Notes: generated by a model from the letters alone, not told the origin. Numbered from the stretch's first letter, positions 34,834-44,255 are shown. The stretch: 64,000 nt of DNA from an uncultured Brachyspira sp. (GCF_910588665.1 NZ_CAJUPR010000011.1:20868-84867); one strand, 5' to 3'. Numbers and translations: made by a program.

Positions 34834-36174
34834 ATGACATTAGAGCAAAAAGATTTAAAATATATTTGGCATCCATGTTCTCAGATGAAAGATTATGAAG
34901 AGTTTCCTCCTATAATAATAGAAAGAGGAAAAGGAATATATCTTTATGATAAAAACGGAAAAGAATATATGGATATTATAAGTTCTTGGTGGTGCAATCT
35001 GCTTGGTCACTGCAATGAAAAAATAAATGCTTATATAAAAAAACAGCTTGATAAACTTGAGCATGTAATATTTGCAAACTTCTCGCATGAAGGAGCCATA
35101 GAATTATGCGAAGAACTTATAAAAATACTTCCTAAAGGATTAACAAAATTTAATTTTTCGGATAATGGCTCATCATCTGTAGAAGCTGCATTAAAGATGG
35201 CTTTTCAATATCAGCATCAGATAGGAAATACTAAAAAGAAAAAGTTTATGTGTCTTACAGGAGGATATCATGGGGAAACTATAGGGGCATTATCGGTAGG
35301 AAGCTTGGATTTATACGCTAAAATATATAAGCCTATGCTTATGGAAACTATACATATAGAAGCTCCAGACTGCTACAGATGCCGATACAATCAAAACAGA
35401 GAAAATTGCAGATGCGAATGCTTTTCAGATGCCGAGAAAAAATTTGAAAAGTATGGAGAAGAGACATGTGCAGTAATAGCCGAGCCTTTACTGCAGGCTT
35501 CAGCAGGTATGAAAATATATCCTCCGCTTTATTTAAAAAAATTAAGAGATATGTGTGACAATCATAATGTTTTATTTATAGCCGATGAAATAGCAGTAAA
35601 CTTCGGGCGTACAGGCAAAATGTTTGCATGCGATCATGCAGGTATAAGCCCCGATATAATGTGCGTTTCAAAGGGACTTACAGGAGGATACATGCCTATG
35701 TCTATAACTATAACAACGGATAAAATATATAATGCCTTTTACGGCGACTATAACGAGGCTAAGGCTTTTATGCATAGCCATACCTACAGCGGGAATCCTT
35801 TGGGCTGCTGTGCTGCTATAGCAGTTCAGAAAATTTTAAGAGAAGATGATATTATAAATAAAGCGAAAGCAAGAGCAGAATATCTAAATGATAAGTTAAA
35901 AGAAAAATTACTTAATCATAAAAATACAGGGGAGATTAGAAATATAGGACTTATAAATGCAATAGAATTAGTAATTGATAAAAATACAAAGGAAGGATTT
36001 GATTCAAAACTTAGAATGGGATATCAAATATATAAGAATGCACTTAAAAGAGGATTATTATTAAGACCTTTAGGAAATGTTATTTATTTTAATCCTCCTT
36101 TGATAATTAATGAAGAGGAAATAGATAAAGCCGTAGATTTATGCGCTTCATCAATAAACGATATTCTTTCATAA
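34834..36174 (+). CDS. bioA: adenosylmethionine-8-amino-7-oxononanoate aminotransferase
   Basis: This 446-residue PLP enzyme has the BioA signature SSWWCNLLGHCN, the DNGSSSVEAALKMAFQ cofactor block, DEIAVNFGRTG, and the PLP Lys in CVSKGLTGGYMPM (about residue 279). A Cys-rich segment (CYRCRYNQNRENCRCEC, about residues 184-200) is similar to that in clostridial BioA. It makes 7,8-diaminopelargonate with SAM as amino donor. The gene ends the bioB-D-A series. bioF and pimelate-forming genes are not here, so the early steps must be elsewhere or KAPA is imported. Confidence 0.97.
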   Translation: MTLEQKDLKYIWHPCSQMKDYEEFPPIIIERGKGIYLYDKNGKEYMDIISSWWCNLLGHCNEKINAYIKKQLDKLEHVIFANFSHEGAIELCEELIKILPKGLTKFNFSDNGSSSVEAALKMAFQYQHQIGNTKKKKFMCLTGGYHGETIGALSVGSLDLYAKIYKPMLMETIHIEAPDCYRCRYNQNRENCRCECFSDAEKKFEKYGEETCAVIAEPLLQASAGMKIYPPLYLKKLRDMCDNHNVLFIADEIAVNFGRTGKMFACDHAGISPDIMCVSKGLTGGYMPMSITITTDKIYNAFYGDYNEAKAFMHSHTYSGNPLGCCAAIAVQKILREDDIINKAKARAEYLNDKLKEKLLNHKNTGEIRNIGLINAIELVIDKNTKEGFDSKLRMGYQIYKNALKRGLLLRPLGNVIYFNPPLIINEEEIDKAVDLCASSINDILS

Positions 36175-36227
36175 AAATATAATATTACAGTCTTAATTCT
36201 AAATAAATATTTAAAAAAGGAAAAACT

Positions 36228-37820
36228 ATGCCTAAGAAATTATTCTTAATTTTTATAATAATATCAATTTTTTCATGTTCAAAAAAAGAAATAAATAATA
36301 ATATAATAATTAATACAGCTCCAGAGCCTTTAACTATAGACCCTACTTTAAATACTGATAATCTTACAATGATATATATTCTTCATGCCTTTGAAGGACT
36401 TACAAAAAAAGATAAAAACAATAAAATAATAGGAGCCGCTGCTGAAAGCTGGGATATTAACGAAGAAGGAGACATATATACTTTTTATCTGAGAACAAAT
36501 GCAAAATGGAGCGATTTGAAAAATGTTACGGCTGAAGATTTTGTTTATACTTGGAGAAGAGCCGTTGACCCTAAAACCGCAAATAAATACAGCTATTACT
36601 TTGAAGTGATAAAGAATGCAAAAGAAGTTATAGAAGGAAAAAAACCTATAGAGGAGCTCGGTATTAAGGCATTAGACAATTATACTTTTGAAGTGCAGTT
36701 AAACAGTCCGACAGCATACTTTTTAGAGCTTGCAGCATATCCTCCTTTTTATCCTGTACGCAAAGATATAATAAATAAATACGGCGATGATTGGACATTA
36801 AAGAGCGAAACATATATCGGAAACGGAGCTTTTAAAATGACTGAAAGAAACTTTGATAAAAGCATAATATTAGAAAGAAATACCAATTACTGGGATAATA
36901 AAAATATAAAGCCTGATAAATTAACTTTTCTTTTGATGGAAGAGCCTAATACTTCGCTTGCAGGCATTCTTGAAGGATCCATTCATTTTGCAAAGCCTTT
37001 TCCGAGAAATAATATTGAAAGCCTAAAGAAAAAAGGCATAGTTCATATTGTGCCTGTTGCAGCATCGTACTACTACAGATTTAATTTAAATAATAAAGAA
37101 GAACTTAAAGACAACAGAATAAGGCGTGCATTGTCCTTAGCTGTTGACAGAGATTATATAGTAAAATCTATAACAAAATGCCAAGAGCGTCCTGCAGGAA
37201 GTTTAGTTCCTTTCGGCATTAATGATGTGTCGGGGGATTTCAGAGAGAACGGCGGCGATAGTATAAATATCAGCGATTATAATAAAAATATTGAAGAGGC
37301 TAGAAAATTATTAGCGGAAGCGGGATATGAAAACGGAAAAAATTTTCCCGTACTTGATTTGCTTATAGCTGCAAGAGAGTTTGATATAAATATAGCGGAC
37401 GCTGTGCAGAACATGTTTAAAGAAATGCTCAATATTGATGTAAGAATAATAAAGCATGAATGGGCTTCTTATCTTCAGAACATGTATAATAAAGATTTTG
37501 ATTTGGCTGTTTATTTATGGTATGCAGATTATAATGATCCTATCAACTTTTTAAACATATTTAAAAGCGATGCTCCGAACAATTACGGTTCTTATTCAAA
37601 CAATGCATTTGACGAATGCATAGATAAAGCTTCATCAAATAAAAATAATGAAATAAGAATGAATGCGCTTCATTTGGCTGAGGATATTTTTATGAATGAT
37701 AATGCCGTTATACCAATATATTATTATTCTGAAGCATTACTGACATCTCCTAAATTAAAATGCGTGGAATACGATTCTCAGGGATTATACAGATTTTTTA
37801 ATGCCTATTTGGAAAACTAA
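36228..37820 (+). CDS. oppA: peptide ABC transporter substrate-binding lipoprotein (OppA-like, second copy)
   Basis: This 530-residue protein has a lipoprotein signal (lipobox ISIFSC) and the SBP_bac_5 pattern (APEPLTIDPTLNTD, FYLRTNAKWSDLKNVTAEDF, TYIGNGAFKMTERN, IRRALSLAVDRDYI). It is plainly a paralogue of the protein at 24108-25718. It follows bioA by 53 bases with its own AAGGA site and may be read from the biotin promoter, which would hint at import of a biotin-linked peptide, but this is speculation. No permease genes are adjacent. Confidence 0.93.
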   Translation: MPKKLFLIFIIISIFSCSKKEINNNIIINTAPEPLTIDPTLNTDNLTMIYILHAFEGLTKKDKNNKIIGAAAESWDINEEGDIYTFYLRTNAKWSDLKNVTAEDFVYTWRRAVDPKTANKYSYYFEVIKNAKEVIEGKKPIEELGIKALDNYTFEVQLNSPTAYFLELAAYPPFYPVRKDIINKYGDDWTLKSETYIGNGAFKMTERNFDKSIILERNTNYWDNKNIKPDKLTFLLMEEPNTSLAGILEGSIHFAKPFPRNNIESLKKKGIVHIVPVAASYYYRFNLNNKEELKDNRIRRALSLAVDRDYIVKSITKCQERPAGSLVPFGINDVSGDFRENGGDSINISDYNKNIEEARKLLAEAGYENGKNFPVLDLLIAAREFDINIADAVQNMFKEMLNIDVRIIKHEWASYLQNMYNKDFDLAVYLWYADYNDPINFLNIFKSDAPNNYGSYSNNAFDECIDKASSNKNNEIRMNALHLAEDIFMNDNAVIPIYYYSEALLTSPKLKCVEYDSQGLYRFFNAYLEN

Positions 37821-37934
37821 TTAAATTATTGTTATATCATCTAAAGTATTTCTATGATTTTTATAATACCTTATAATTTTTGAATTTAATTAACCGATAC
37901 GTTTTTTTAATTAAATTAATTATAGGAAATATTT

Positions 37935-39308
37935 ATGAATATAAATTTCAATATATTAAAGCCTTTTGAAAAATGGGCTGATACGGAAAAGCGTTTAAAA
38001 ATAGCTTACGGAGGCAGAGGAGGAGGAAAAAGCGAAAGCATAGCAAGAATACTTACAGCTAAAAGTTTTAAAATTAACGGAGTAATATTATGTTCAAGAG
38101 AGATTCAGAAATCCATATCATACTCAACTTATCCTCTTATTATAAGCATTATAAAAGAGCTTAATTTACAGAACTTTTTTATAGTAAAAAGAAATGAGAT
38201 TATTAATAAAATAACAAACTGCAGGTTTATATTTTTAGGTATAAGAGAATGCTCGGTTAAGGAGATTAAATCAATTTATAATATTCAGATATGCTTTATA
38301 GAGGAAGCAGAAAATCTTACTCAAAACAGCTATGAAATATTAGAGCCTTCAATAAGAGCGGATAAAAGCGAAATTTGGATAGCATTTAATCCGAGATATG
38401 AAACAGACTTTATTTATAAAACTGTTAATAAATTTAATTTAAAAAATAAGCTCTATACCGACAAAAATAATAAAAAATATTATTATAAAGAATATGAAGA
38501 CAGCACAATACTTATAACTTTTATTAATTATGACGGAAATTATTATTTCAGCGATATATTAAATAAATCAAGACTTTCAACTTTAAAGCTTATGCCTAAA
38601 ATGTATGAGCATATTTGGCTTGGAAAAATAAAAAACAAACAGGGCAAGTTATTTATATATTCAAAATTAAAGTTCTATGATGACAGTTCAAATGAAAATA
38701 TATATAAAATAAATTCATTCGAACATAAAGCTGTAGTTGATCCTGCATTCGGTGAATACAGCTGTTTTACTTCGGCAATAATATATACTCAGATAGGAGA
38801 AGATATTTATTTGATAGATTCGGGACTTATGCGAAACGACATCAACTCAACTACTGATGAAAGCATAATAAATTTTCTTATAAGCAGAAAAATAAAAAAG
38901 GTATTATGCGAAAGTAATTTTGCTCAAAAAGAATTAGTGAAAAGATTAGAAAAACATTTTGAAGTAAATCCTTTTTATGTTCATAAAAACAAAATTGAGC
39001 GTATAATAAATGCAAGCTATATTATATATGATAAAGTTTATTTCCCGAAAAGCTGGCAGAAAATCCCCGAAGATTCAGACACAGATAAATGGCTTAAAAC
39101 AAATAAAGGAAGGGGTTATATAGCAATCCGTCAGCTGCTTAATTTCGACGATTCTATTTCTTCATACAATGCCAAAGGCGATATATTTAAATATTCAGAT
39201 TTTCCTGATGCTTTATCCAGCTTAATATTTTTCGGCATTGATGATATTACAGAAGAAGAGTATAAAGAAAATAACAGTATAATTAAAGCTATTTTTGGAG
39301 AAGCATAA
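37935..39308 (+). CDS. phage-type terminase large subunit (orphan)
   Basis: This 457-residue protein is an intact large terminase. The N-terminal ATPase has Walker A AYGGRGGGKSES (about residues 25-36), the C-motif region REIQKSISYSTYP, and Walker B CFIEEAEN (about residues 117-124). The C-terminal RNase H-like nuclease has its acidic residues in AVVDPAFGEYSCF, VLCESNFAQKEL and YSDFPDALSSL. It resembles the PBSX/Terminase_3 group. The enzyme packages DNA into a prohead and cuts it. No small terminase, portal or capsid genes are next to it; OppA lies upstream and tRNA-Ala downstream. Brachyspira make a gene transfer agent (VSH-1), and this is a candidate for its packaging motor; the link is inference. 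Confidence 0.9.
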   Translation: MNINFNILKPFEKWADTEKRLKIAYGGRGGGKSESIARILTAKSFKINGVILCSREIQKSISYSTYPLIISIIKELNLQNFFIVKRNEIINKITNCRFIFLGIRECSVKEIKSIYNIQICFIEEAENLTQNSYEILEPSIRADKSEIWIAFNPRYETDFIYKTVNKFNLKNKLYTDKNNKKYYYKEYEDSTILITFINYDGNYYFSDILNKSRLSTLKLMPKMYEHIWLGKIKNKQGKLFIYSKLKFYDDSSNENIYKINSFEHKAVVDPAFGEYSCFTSAIIYTQIGEDIYLIDSGLMRNDINSTTDESIINFLISRKIKKVLCESNFAQKELVKRLEKHFEVNPFYVHKNKIERIINASYIIYDKVYFPKSWQKIPEDSDTDKWLKTNKGRGYIAIRQLLNFDDSISSYNAKGDIFKYSDFPDALSSLIFFGIDDITEEEYKENNSIIKAIFGEA

Positions 39309-39445
39309 TATTAAAAGTATTTTTATAGCGTCTTAATACTGATTTCAGATATATTCATTAATAACTGAAATTATTATGAATGCCATAGGAAGAGTAATAC
39401 AAGAAAACAGAAGATTTCAATATAATAATATTATAAACAGAAAAT

Positions 39446-39519
39446 TGGAGATAATGGGGCTCGAACCCACGACCCTCACAATGCCATTGTGATGCTCTCC
39501 CAAACTGAGCTATATCCCC
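39446..39519 (-). tRNA. tRNA-Ala (GGC)
   Basis: On the minus strand acceptor GGGGATA pairs with TATCTCC, giving the G3-U70 wobble that identifies alanine tRNAs. The D-arm reads AGCTCAGTTTGGGAGAGC, the anticodon stem TCACA/TGTGA encloses ATGGCAT (anticodon GGC), and the T-arm holds GGTTCGAGCC. The discriminator is A. CCA is not encoded. It lies just past the orphan terminase, on the opposite strand. Confidence 0.96.
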
Positions 39520-39707
39520 TTAATTAATTTTATATATTCTAAATTATTTTTAATTAAAAGTCAATCGGCATTTTTCAGTTTATATCTTCTGACAGTTTCT
39601 GTAAAAAGGAGTATATTTTCAAACTATTGCAGTTCTCCTTTAAATAAGATGTAAATAATTTTTTGAAAAAAGCAACATATATCATTTTATAAATTCTTAT
39701 ATTTTAT

Positions 39708-39960
39708 ATGAGTGATAAAGATGTAATTATAGGAACTAAAGAAAAAACGCAGGTAGAAAAAGTTTTTTCTAATTATAATATAAATTCGTATGAAGAAAAA
39801 ATTAAATATCTTGAAGAAGCTATGTATAATCCTAAAGTTTTTTCATCTGGGGATATTTCCAATTCTGTAAAATAATATACTAGATGTTTTTATTATAGAT
39901 AAGTGGAGAATATATAATTTATATAAAAAAGCGGGGTTAATAAAAAATAATAATGAATGA
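39708..39960 (+). pseudogene. frameshifted small gene upstream of the ImmA/IrrE remnant
   Basis: From ATG at 39708 the frame encodes 55 residues (MSDKDVIIGTKEKTQVEKVF, ending SSGDISNSVK) and stops at 39873-39875. The next frame then reads NNILDVFIIDKWRIYNLYKK and on to a TGA at 39958-39960. One extra A in GTAAAATAAT would explain this, implying an original protein of about 83 residues. The end overlaps the next start by 8 bases (ATGAATGA), a normal operon arrangement, so the two were a pair. No family recognised; it may have been a regulatory or antitoxin partner. Confidence 0.5.
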
Positions 39961-40498
39961 CTTTATTATAAATAATGATTTAAAAAAGTATATTGCAAAA
40001 GAATTACATATAAATGATGAATATGTAGAAAAATGTTATTTACACAGACATTATTAGAGTTGTAATAAAAGAAAACTATCTGGCACATTATGTAAGAGTA
40101 TTAGAAAATCTAATTAAGAAAGGAAACAGGTAACGATTTATTTTGTATATTATATGATCCATATACGGATAAAAATTTAAATATTGGTGTAGGATTATAT
40201 TATGAAGATATTTTTTACACAATTTGCTACCCCAAAAACCTTAATGAGATTCAAATAAGAGATTGTTTAGCCCATGAATTAGGACATTTATTTATTTCAA
40301 CAATTTTAACCTGAAATGAACAATAAACCATTGGAAGAAATAAATACGGAACCTATTTCTTCATTATTTGGTATTATATGTATGTTAGACGATTCAAATT
40401 TTTATGATGAAAGATGTAAAAAATTTATAAGGAGAGATCCTAAAAAAGTTATTGATGATTTTATATTTATAACAAAACGAAATAAAAATAGCAGATAA
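39953..40498 (+). pseudogene. ImmA/IrrE-type metallopeptidase gene with three frameshifts
   Basis: Four pieces in shifting frames join into one protein of about 180 residues. They are MNDFIINNDLKKYIAKEL onward (39953-40057), DIIRVVIKENYLAHYVRVLE (about 40044-40133), NDLFCILYDPYTDKNL through CLAHELGHLFIS (about 40132-40314), and PEMNNKPLEEINTEPISSLF to the stop (about 40310-40498). HELGH (40273-40287) is the zinc-binding HExxH of ImmA/IrrE peptidases, which cleave phage or mobile-element repressors. The gene cannot be expressed as written. Its position beside tRNA-Ala and an orphan terminase suggests the relic of a mobile element. Confidence 0.72.
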
Positions 40499-40534
40499 TT
40501 TATTCATTATAAAAAACAAAAATAATTTTATTAA

Positions 40535-41722
40535 TCAAATATTATATGAAGAGTGCACCGATATATATTCCTGAGTTAAATCTGTGAAGTAATAATAATC
40601 TTCATATTTTGTATTATATCCTAAATCTACAGTGATATAATTTTCTTTTCTTTCATTATTAATATCTTCTCTGAGTTTTGAAATAGATTTTTCATTTTTA
40701 TTAATTTCTCCGTTTTTATATATTTCTATATCATTAACATATAATGAAATATTATTTATATTAATATTCAGATTTCCTAAAACGGATAAAATCTTTTCAA
40801 AATTAGGGTTTTTAGAAAGAAATAATATTTTTACTAAATTTGAATTAGCTATTTTCTGCGCCGTATAAAAAGCATCATTTTGTGTTTTTGCCCTTTTTAC
40901 CGACACTATTATAGTTTTTGTTATACCTTCGCCGTCTAGTATTATCATCTTTGAAAGACATGCGCATATTTCATCTAATTTATTTTTTAAAAGCTTGAAT
41001 ATTTTTTTATTTTTTTCAGTTATGATTTTATTTCCTAAAGCTCCGTTTGCCATTATAAGAGCCGTATCATTAGTTGAAGTTTCTCCGTCTATGGATATTC
41101 TATTTAAAGTTTTATCTATAGATTCTTTAAATGCCTTATTTAAGGTTTCTTTTTCTATATTAATATCGGTAAATATAAAAAGAAGAACTGTAGCCATATT
41201 TGGGTGAATTACAGAGCTTCCTTTAGCAACGGCATAAAAATTAGCGGTTTTCCCTGATATATCCAATTTTGCAGTATATATTTTATCAAATTTATCTCTG
41301 GTTTGAATGGCTTTTGCAACATTATCAAAACTATTATTAAAATATTTATAAGATACAGATATTGCTTTTTTAATCTTTTTTGTATCCAATCTTACTCCCA
41401 TAATCCCAGTAGAAGCCATTAATATATTATCTTTTTTTATATTAAAAATATCTCCTGCATATTTTGCTATATCCTCCGCATCATCATATCCTTTTTTACC
41501 TGTGAGGGAGTTTGCTATTTTGCTGTTTACTATCAGAAGTTCTATATTATTTTTATCGTTTTTTTTAGAAAATATAATAGGAGCTGCCTGAAAATTATTT
41601 TTTGTATAAACTGCCGAAACGACGCTTGGAGGATCGCTTTTAATTATAGCCAAATCATAATCGTTATTTTTAAGACCTGACTTTATTGCCGCAGAAGAAA
41701 ACCCGAGAGGCATATCATACAT
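40535..41722 (-). CDS. argJ: glutamate N-acetyltransferase / amino-acid acetyltransferase ArgJ
   Basis: This protein (about 395 residues) has the ArgJ pattern: MPLGFSSAAIKSGLK at the start, ASTGIMGVRLDTKKI, and the self-cleavage site HPNMATVLLF, where Thr becomes the N-terminal nucleophile of the beta chain; SIDGETSTNDTALIMANGA follows. It transfers acetyl from N-acetylornithine to glutamate in arginine synthesis. The ATG at 41720-41722 overlaps the stop of the preceding gene (ATGTATGA) and has GGAGG nine bases upstream; an upstream ATG at 41755 lacks support. No other arginine gene is near. Confidence 0.93.
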   Translation of the reverse strand: MYDMPLGFSSAAIKSGLKNNDYDLAIIKSDPPSVVSAVYTKNNFQAAPIIFSKKNDKNNIELLIVNSKIANSLTGKKGYDDAEDIAKYAGDIFNIKKDNILMASTGIMGVRLDTKKIKKAISVSYKYFNNSFDNVAKAIQTRDKFDKIYTAKLDISGKTANFYAVAKGSSVIHPNMATVLLFIFTDINIEKETLNKAFKESIDKTLNRISIDGETSTNDTALIMANGALGNKIITEKNKKIFKLLKNKLDEICACLSKMIILDGEGITKTIIVSVKRAKTQNDAFYTAQKIANSNLVKILFLSKNPNFEKILSVLGNLNININNISLYVNDIEIYKNGEINKNEKSISKLREDINNERKENYITVDLGYNTKYEDYYYFTDLTQEYISVHSSYNI

Positions 41723-42218
41723 TAAATAAATCCTCCTCTTCAGGATCAGTATCATCTTCTATTCTTTTTACTTTTTTATTTTCATAATTAATTCTTTTTC
41801 TTACAAAAAATCTATTGTTTTTTCCATTCTGTCTTTCCTGTATAATACCGAAAGTACCAGATCCGAGATAAACTATTTTATCCTCTTCTTCCATATCGGA
41901 AATATTATTATTTTTAATTTCGTTTAATATACATTCAAAATGCGCAAGTTCTCCTGTTGAATTATGTCTTATAGCTTCTTCTATTATATATATAGGCTCA
42001 TTGCATATAGGACATAATTGCCTTTCAATATCTTCTTTCATACGCTTTTTTAAATAAATCTTTTCGTATTCTTCTATGCTTTTTTCCTGATATTTATACT
42101 GATTATTATTGTATTTCTTCCTATTATTATAAAAATTGTTTTTATTTTTTTTATTATTAGAATAAAATTTTTTATTGTTTTCTTTATTATTAAATTTTTT
42201 AATTTTTTTTTCTGACAT
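41715..42218 (-). CDS. Lys/Asn-rich protein with a small zinc-finger-like motif
   Basis: This 167-residue protein starts with a 55-residue basic tail dominated by Lys and Asn (MSEKKIKKFNNKENNKKFYS and similar). A zinc-finger-like segment follows: CPICNEPIYI, then HFEC about 25 residues later (together about residues 71-105). The last third is mixed charged and ends DTDPEEEDLFNV. The basic arm and Cys/His cluster suggest nucleic-acid binding. The family is not recognised. Its stop overlaps the argJ start, implying coupled translation with an enzyme of no obvious relation. Confidence 0.75.
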   Translation of the reverse strand: MSEKKIKKFNNKENNKKFYSNNKKNKNNFYNNRKKYNNNQYKYQEKSIEEYEKIYLKKRMKEDIERQLCPICNEPIYIIEEAIRHNSTGELAHFECILNEIKNNNISDMEEEDKIVYLGSGTFGIIQERQNGKNNRFFVRKRINYENKKVKRIEDDTDPEEEDLFNV

Positions 42219-42284
42219 TAATATACCTTGCTGAAATAAAGCAATACATTTATATAGTATTGCTTTAATATATAGAAAAATTAA

Positions 42285-42641
42285 TTATTCATCAAAATCA
42301 TCGTCAAAGTCGTCATCATCATCGAAATCATCGTCAAAATCATCATCAAAGTCATCGTCGTCGTCGTCATCAAAATCATCGTCAAAGTCGTCGTCATCAT
42401 CAAAATCATCGTCAAAGTCGTCATCATCATCGAAATCATCGTCAAAATCGTCATCAAAGTCATCGTCGTCGTCATCGAAATCGTCATCAAAGTCATCGTC
42501 GTCATCATCAAAATCATCATCAAAGTCATCGTCGTCATCATCAAAATCATCGTCATCAAAATCATCATCAAGTTTTGCAAAATAACCGTTAAATATATTT
42601 AGTTCGTCTAATAAATAGATAGATTCTAATTCTTCCATCAT
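42285..42641 (-). CDS. Asp/Phe repeat acidic protein
   Basis: This 118-residue protein begins with about 26 ordinary residues (MMEELESIYLLDELNIFNGY and AKLD) and continues as some 90 residues consisting only of Asp and Phe, in units such as DDDFDDDFDD. The coding DNA is a degenerate array of GAT/GAC and TTT codons. The charge is extremely negative. Other frames of the array are also open, but this one has a gene-like start and a normal stop. Possible roles are divalent-cation binding or nucleic-acid mimicry; both are guesses. Repeat number is likely to vary between strains. Confidence 0.6.
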   Translation of the reverse strand: MMEELESIYLLDELNIFNGYFAKLDDDFDDDDFDDDDDDFDDDFDDDDDDFDDDFDDDDDDFDDDFDDDFDDDDDFDDDFDDDDDFDDDFDDDDDDDFDDDFDDDFDDDDDFDDDFDE

Positions 42642-42869
42642 TAATTTACTCCGTAATTCATAATTTTAAAGCTATAATAATACATAAGTTTTTTTTGTCA
42701 AGTATAAATGTCTAAATTTTAATAATAATTTTGATATCTCTTTATTATAATATTTAAATTCTGATGAGGCATATTAATTTTTTAATAATGTAATACGGAA
42801 TTTTTTATATAGAAATTTAAAATGATAGTTAAAAAATATAATATGTTTTTTATATAATCAATAAATAAA

Positions 42870-44135
42870 TTAATTAAGGCTTAAACTCCTGCTTAAATTA
42901 TTGCTTATATCTTTGGTGCCCTTAGTTCCTACGGAGGTTAAGAAGAATTTTTTATTTAATAATTTTTCTTCTATAACTTCATTAATCAATTTCAAATCTA
43001 TTTTATCTATAATATTATAAAGCTCTTTGAATGAAATATATTTAGATAAATATAATTCATTTCTTGCATTCTTATTCATTAAAAACTCTGCATTAAATTT
43101 GCTGAAAGCCATAGATCCTTTATAACTTTCTTTAGTCTCTTCGAGCTCCTCTTCCGATATCCTTTCATTTATAAGGTTTTCTATTTCATAATATATGCTT
43201 TCTATTGTCTCTTTATATCTGTCTAAACTAGTGGATCCATGTATTTCAAAAGTACCTCCGTTAATAAAGCTTGAATTACAGCTGTATATATTATAGCAAA
43301 GTCCCTTATTTTCTCTTATAGATTGAAATAGTCTTGAATATGAACTTCCGCCGAATATATCATTAACTATATTGATAGCATATCTTTTTCTATTTTCTAA
43401 CACGCTGTATGAAGGCGTTATAAGAGAAAAATATACCTGATTGAGCTCTCCTTTTTCTTTAGTTATAGTTCTATAGTAAAAAGGAAGTTTTTCATTTACT
43501 GTTTTTTTATTTTTTTCTAATTTTATTTTTTCTATTCTTTTTACTGCATAATCAATATCAAAATTTCCTGCTATAGATATAATTAAATTATTAGAATTAA
43601 AATGTTCTTTAAAATATGAATATACTTTATCTCTGTTTATTTTCTTTATGTTGCTTATGCTTCCGCCTATAGGAAAACTCATAGAAGTGCCTTTATATGC
43701 TTCTTTAAAAAACTGATTTGCAGATATTTCTTCAGGAGTATCATTAGACATTTTTAATTCTTCAATTATGACTTTTTTTTCTTTTTTTATATCATCTTCT
43801 TTAAATGCAGAATTAAGCATAATATTTTCTAAAGTATCTATTGCTCTATCAAAATACTTTGATATGATATTTATATAGAAAGAAGTTAAATGCCTTGAAG
43901 TAAAAGCATTAAATATTCCGCCCACTCCTTCAATTCTTCTTATAATATCTTTAGAATTAATATTCTCCGTGCCTTTAAAAAGCATATGCTCTATAAAATG
44001 AGTGTATCCGTTTTCTTCTTTGCTTTCATTTGCGCTTCCTGTTAAAAATATAAATCCTACAGAAACAGTGTCTAGAATATTCATTTTTTCAAGTACGGCT
44101 CTTATTCCGTTTTTTAATGTTAATCTTTTTACCAT
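42870..44135 (-). CDS. M16-family zinc peptidase (insulinase/processing-peptidase type)
   Basis: This 421-residue protein has the inverted zinc motif HxxEH in THFIEHMLFKGT (His46, Glu49, His50), with the third ligand in KKEKKVIIEELKMSND (about residue 125). A C-terminal half-domain (GGSSYSRLFQSIRENKGLCY) completes the fold. Length fits the bacterial PqqL/YmxG-type M16B peptidases. No signal peptide is present, so it is probably cytoplasmic, degrading or trimming peptides. It stands alone between the Asp/Phe repeat gene and the decarboxylase operon. Confidence 0.94.
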   Translation of the reverse strand: MVKRLTLKNGIRAVLEKMNILDTVSVGFIFLTGSANESKEENGYTHFIEHMLFKGTENINSKDIIRRIEGVGGIFNAFTSRHLTSFYINIISKYFDRAIDTLENIMLNSAFKEDDIKKEKKVIIEELKMSNDTPEEISANQFFKEAYKGTSMSFPIGGSISNIKKINRDKVYSYFKEHFNSNNLIISIAGNFDIDYAVKRIEKIKLEKNKKTVNEKLPFYYRTITKEKGELNQVYFSLITPSYSVLENRKRYAINIVNDIFGGSSYSRLFQSIRENKGLCYNIYSCNSSFINGGTFEIHGSTSLDRYKETIESIYYEIENLINERISEEELEETKESYKGSMAFSKFNAEFLMNKNARNELYLSKYISFKELYNIIDKIDLKLINEVIEEKLLNKKFFLTSVGTKGTKDISNNLSRSLSLN

Positions 44136-44221
44136 ATTCTTCCCATATATTATATTATATATTAATTATATAATTTTCGACAGTATACTTATAAAATAAA
44201 ATATGATAATATTTTGACAAC

Positions 44222-44255
44222 AAATAAAAAACCCTATTTATATTATAAATAGGGT
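44222..44255 (-). terminator. intrinsic terminator of the Na+ decarboxylase operon
   Basis: ACCCTATTTAT (44231-44241) pairs perfectly with ATAAATAGGGT (44245-44255) around a 3-base loop. On the minus strand a T-run follows (plus-strand A-run 44222-44230). It lies 21 bases past the stop of the beta subunit. Confidence 0.92.

Noticed and set aside
39376..39492. 38-codon plus-strand frame (MNAIGRVIQENRRF...) between the terminase and tRNA-Ala
   Set aside because: It has no ribosome-binding site and its second half is just the antisense of the tRNA. It may be a fragment of a lost gene, but that cannot be shown.
42281..42580. Second open frame (Met/Thr/Leu repeats) over the Asp/Phe repeat
   Set aside because: It is a by-product of the trinucleotide-like repeat; the Asp/Phe frame has a normal start region and stop.
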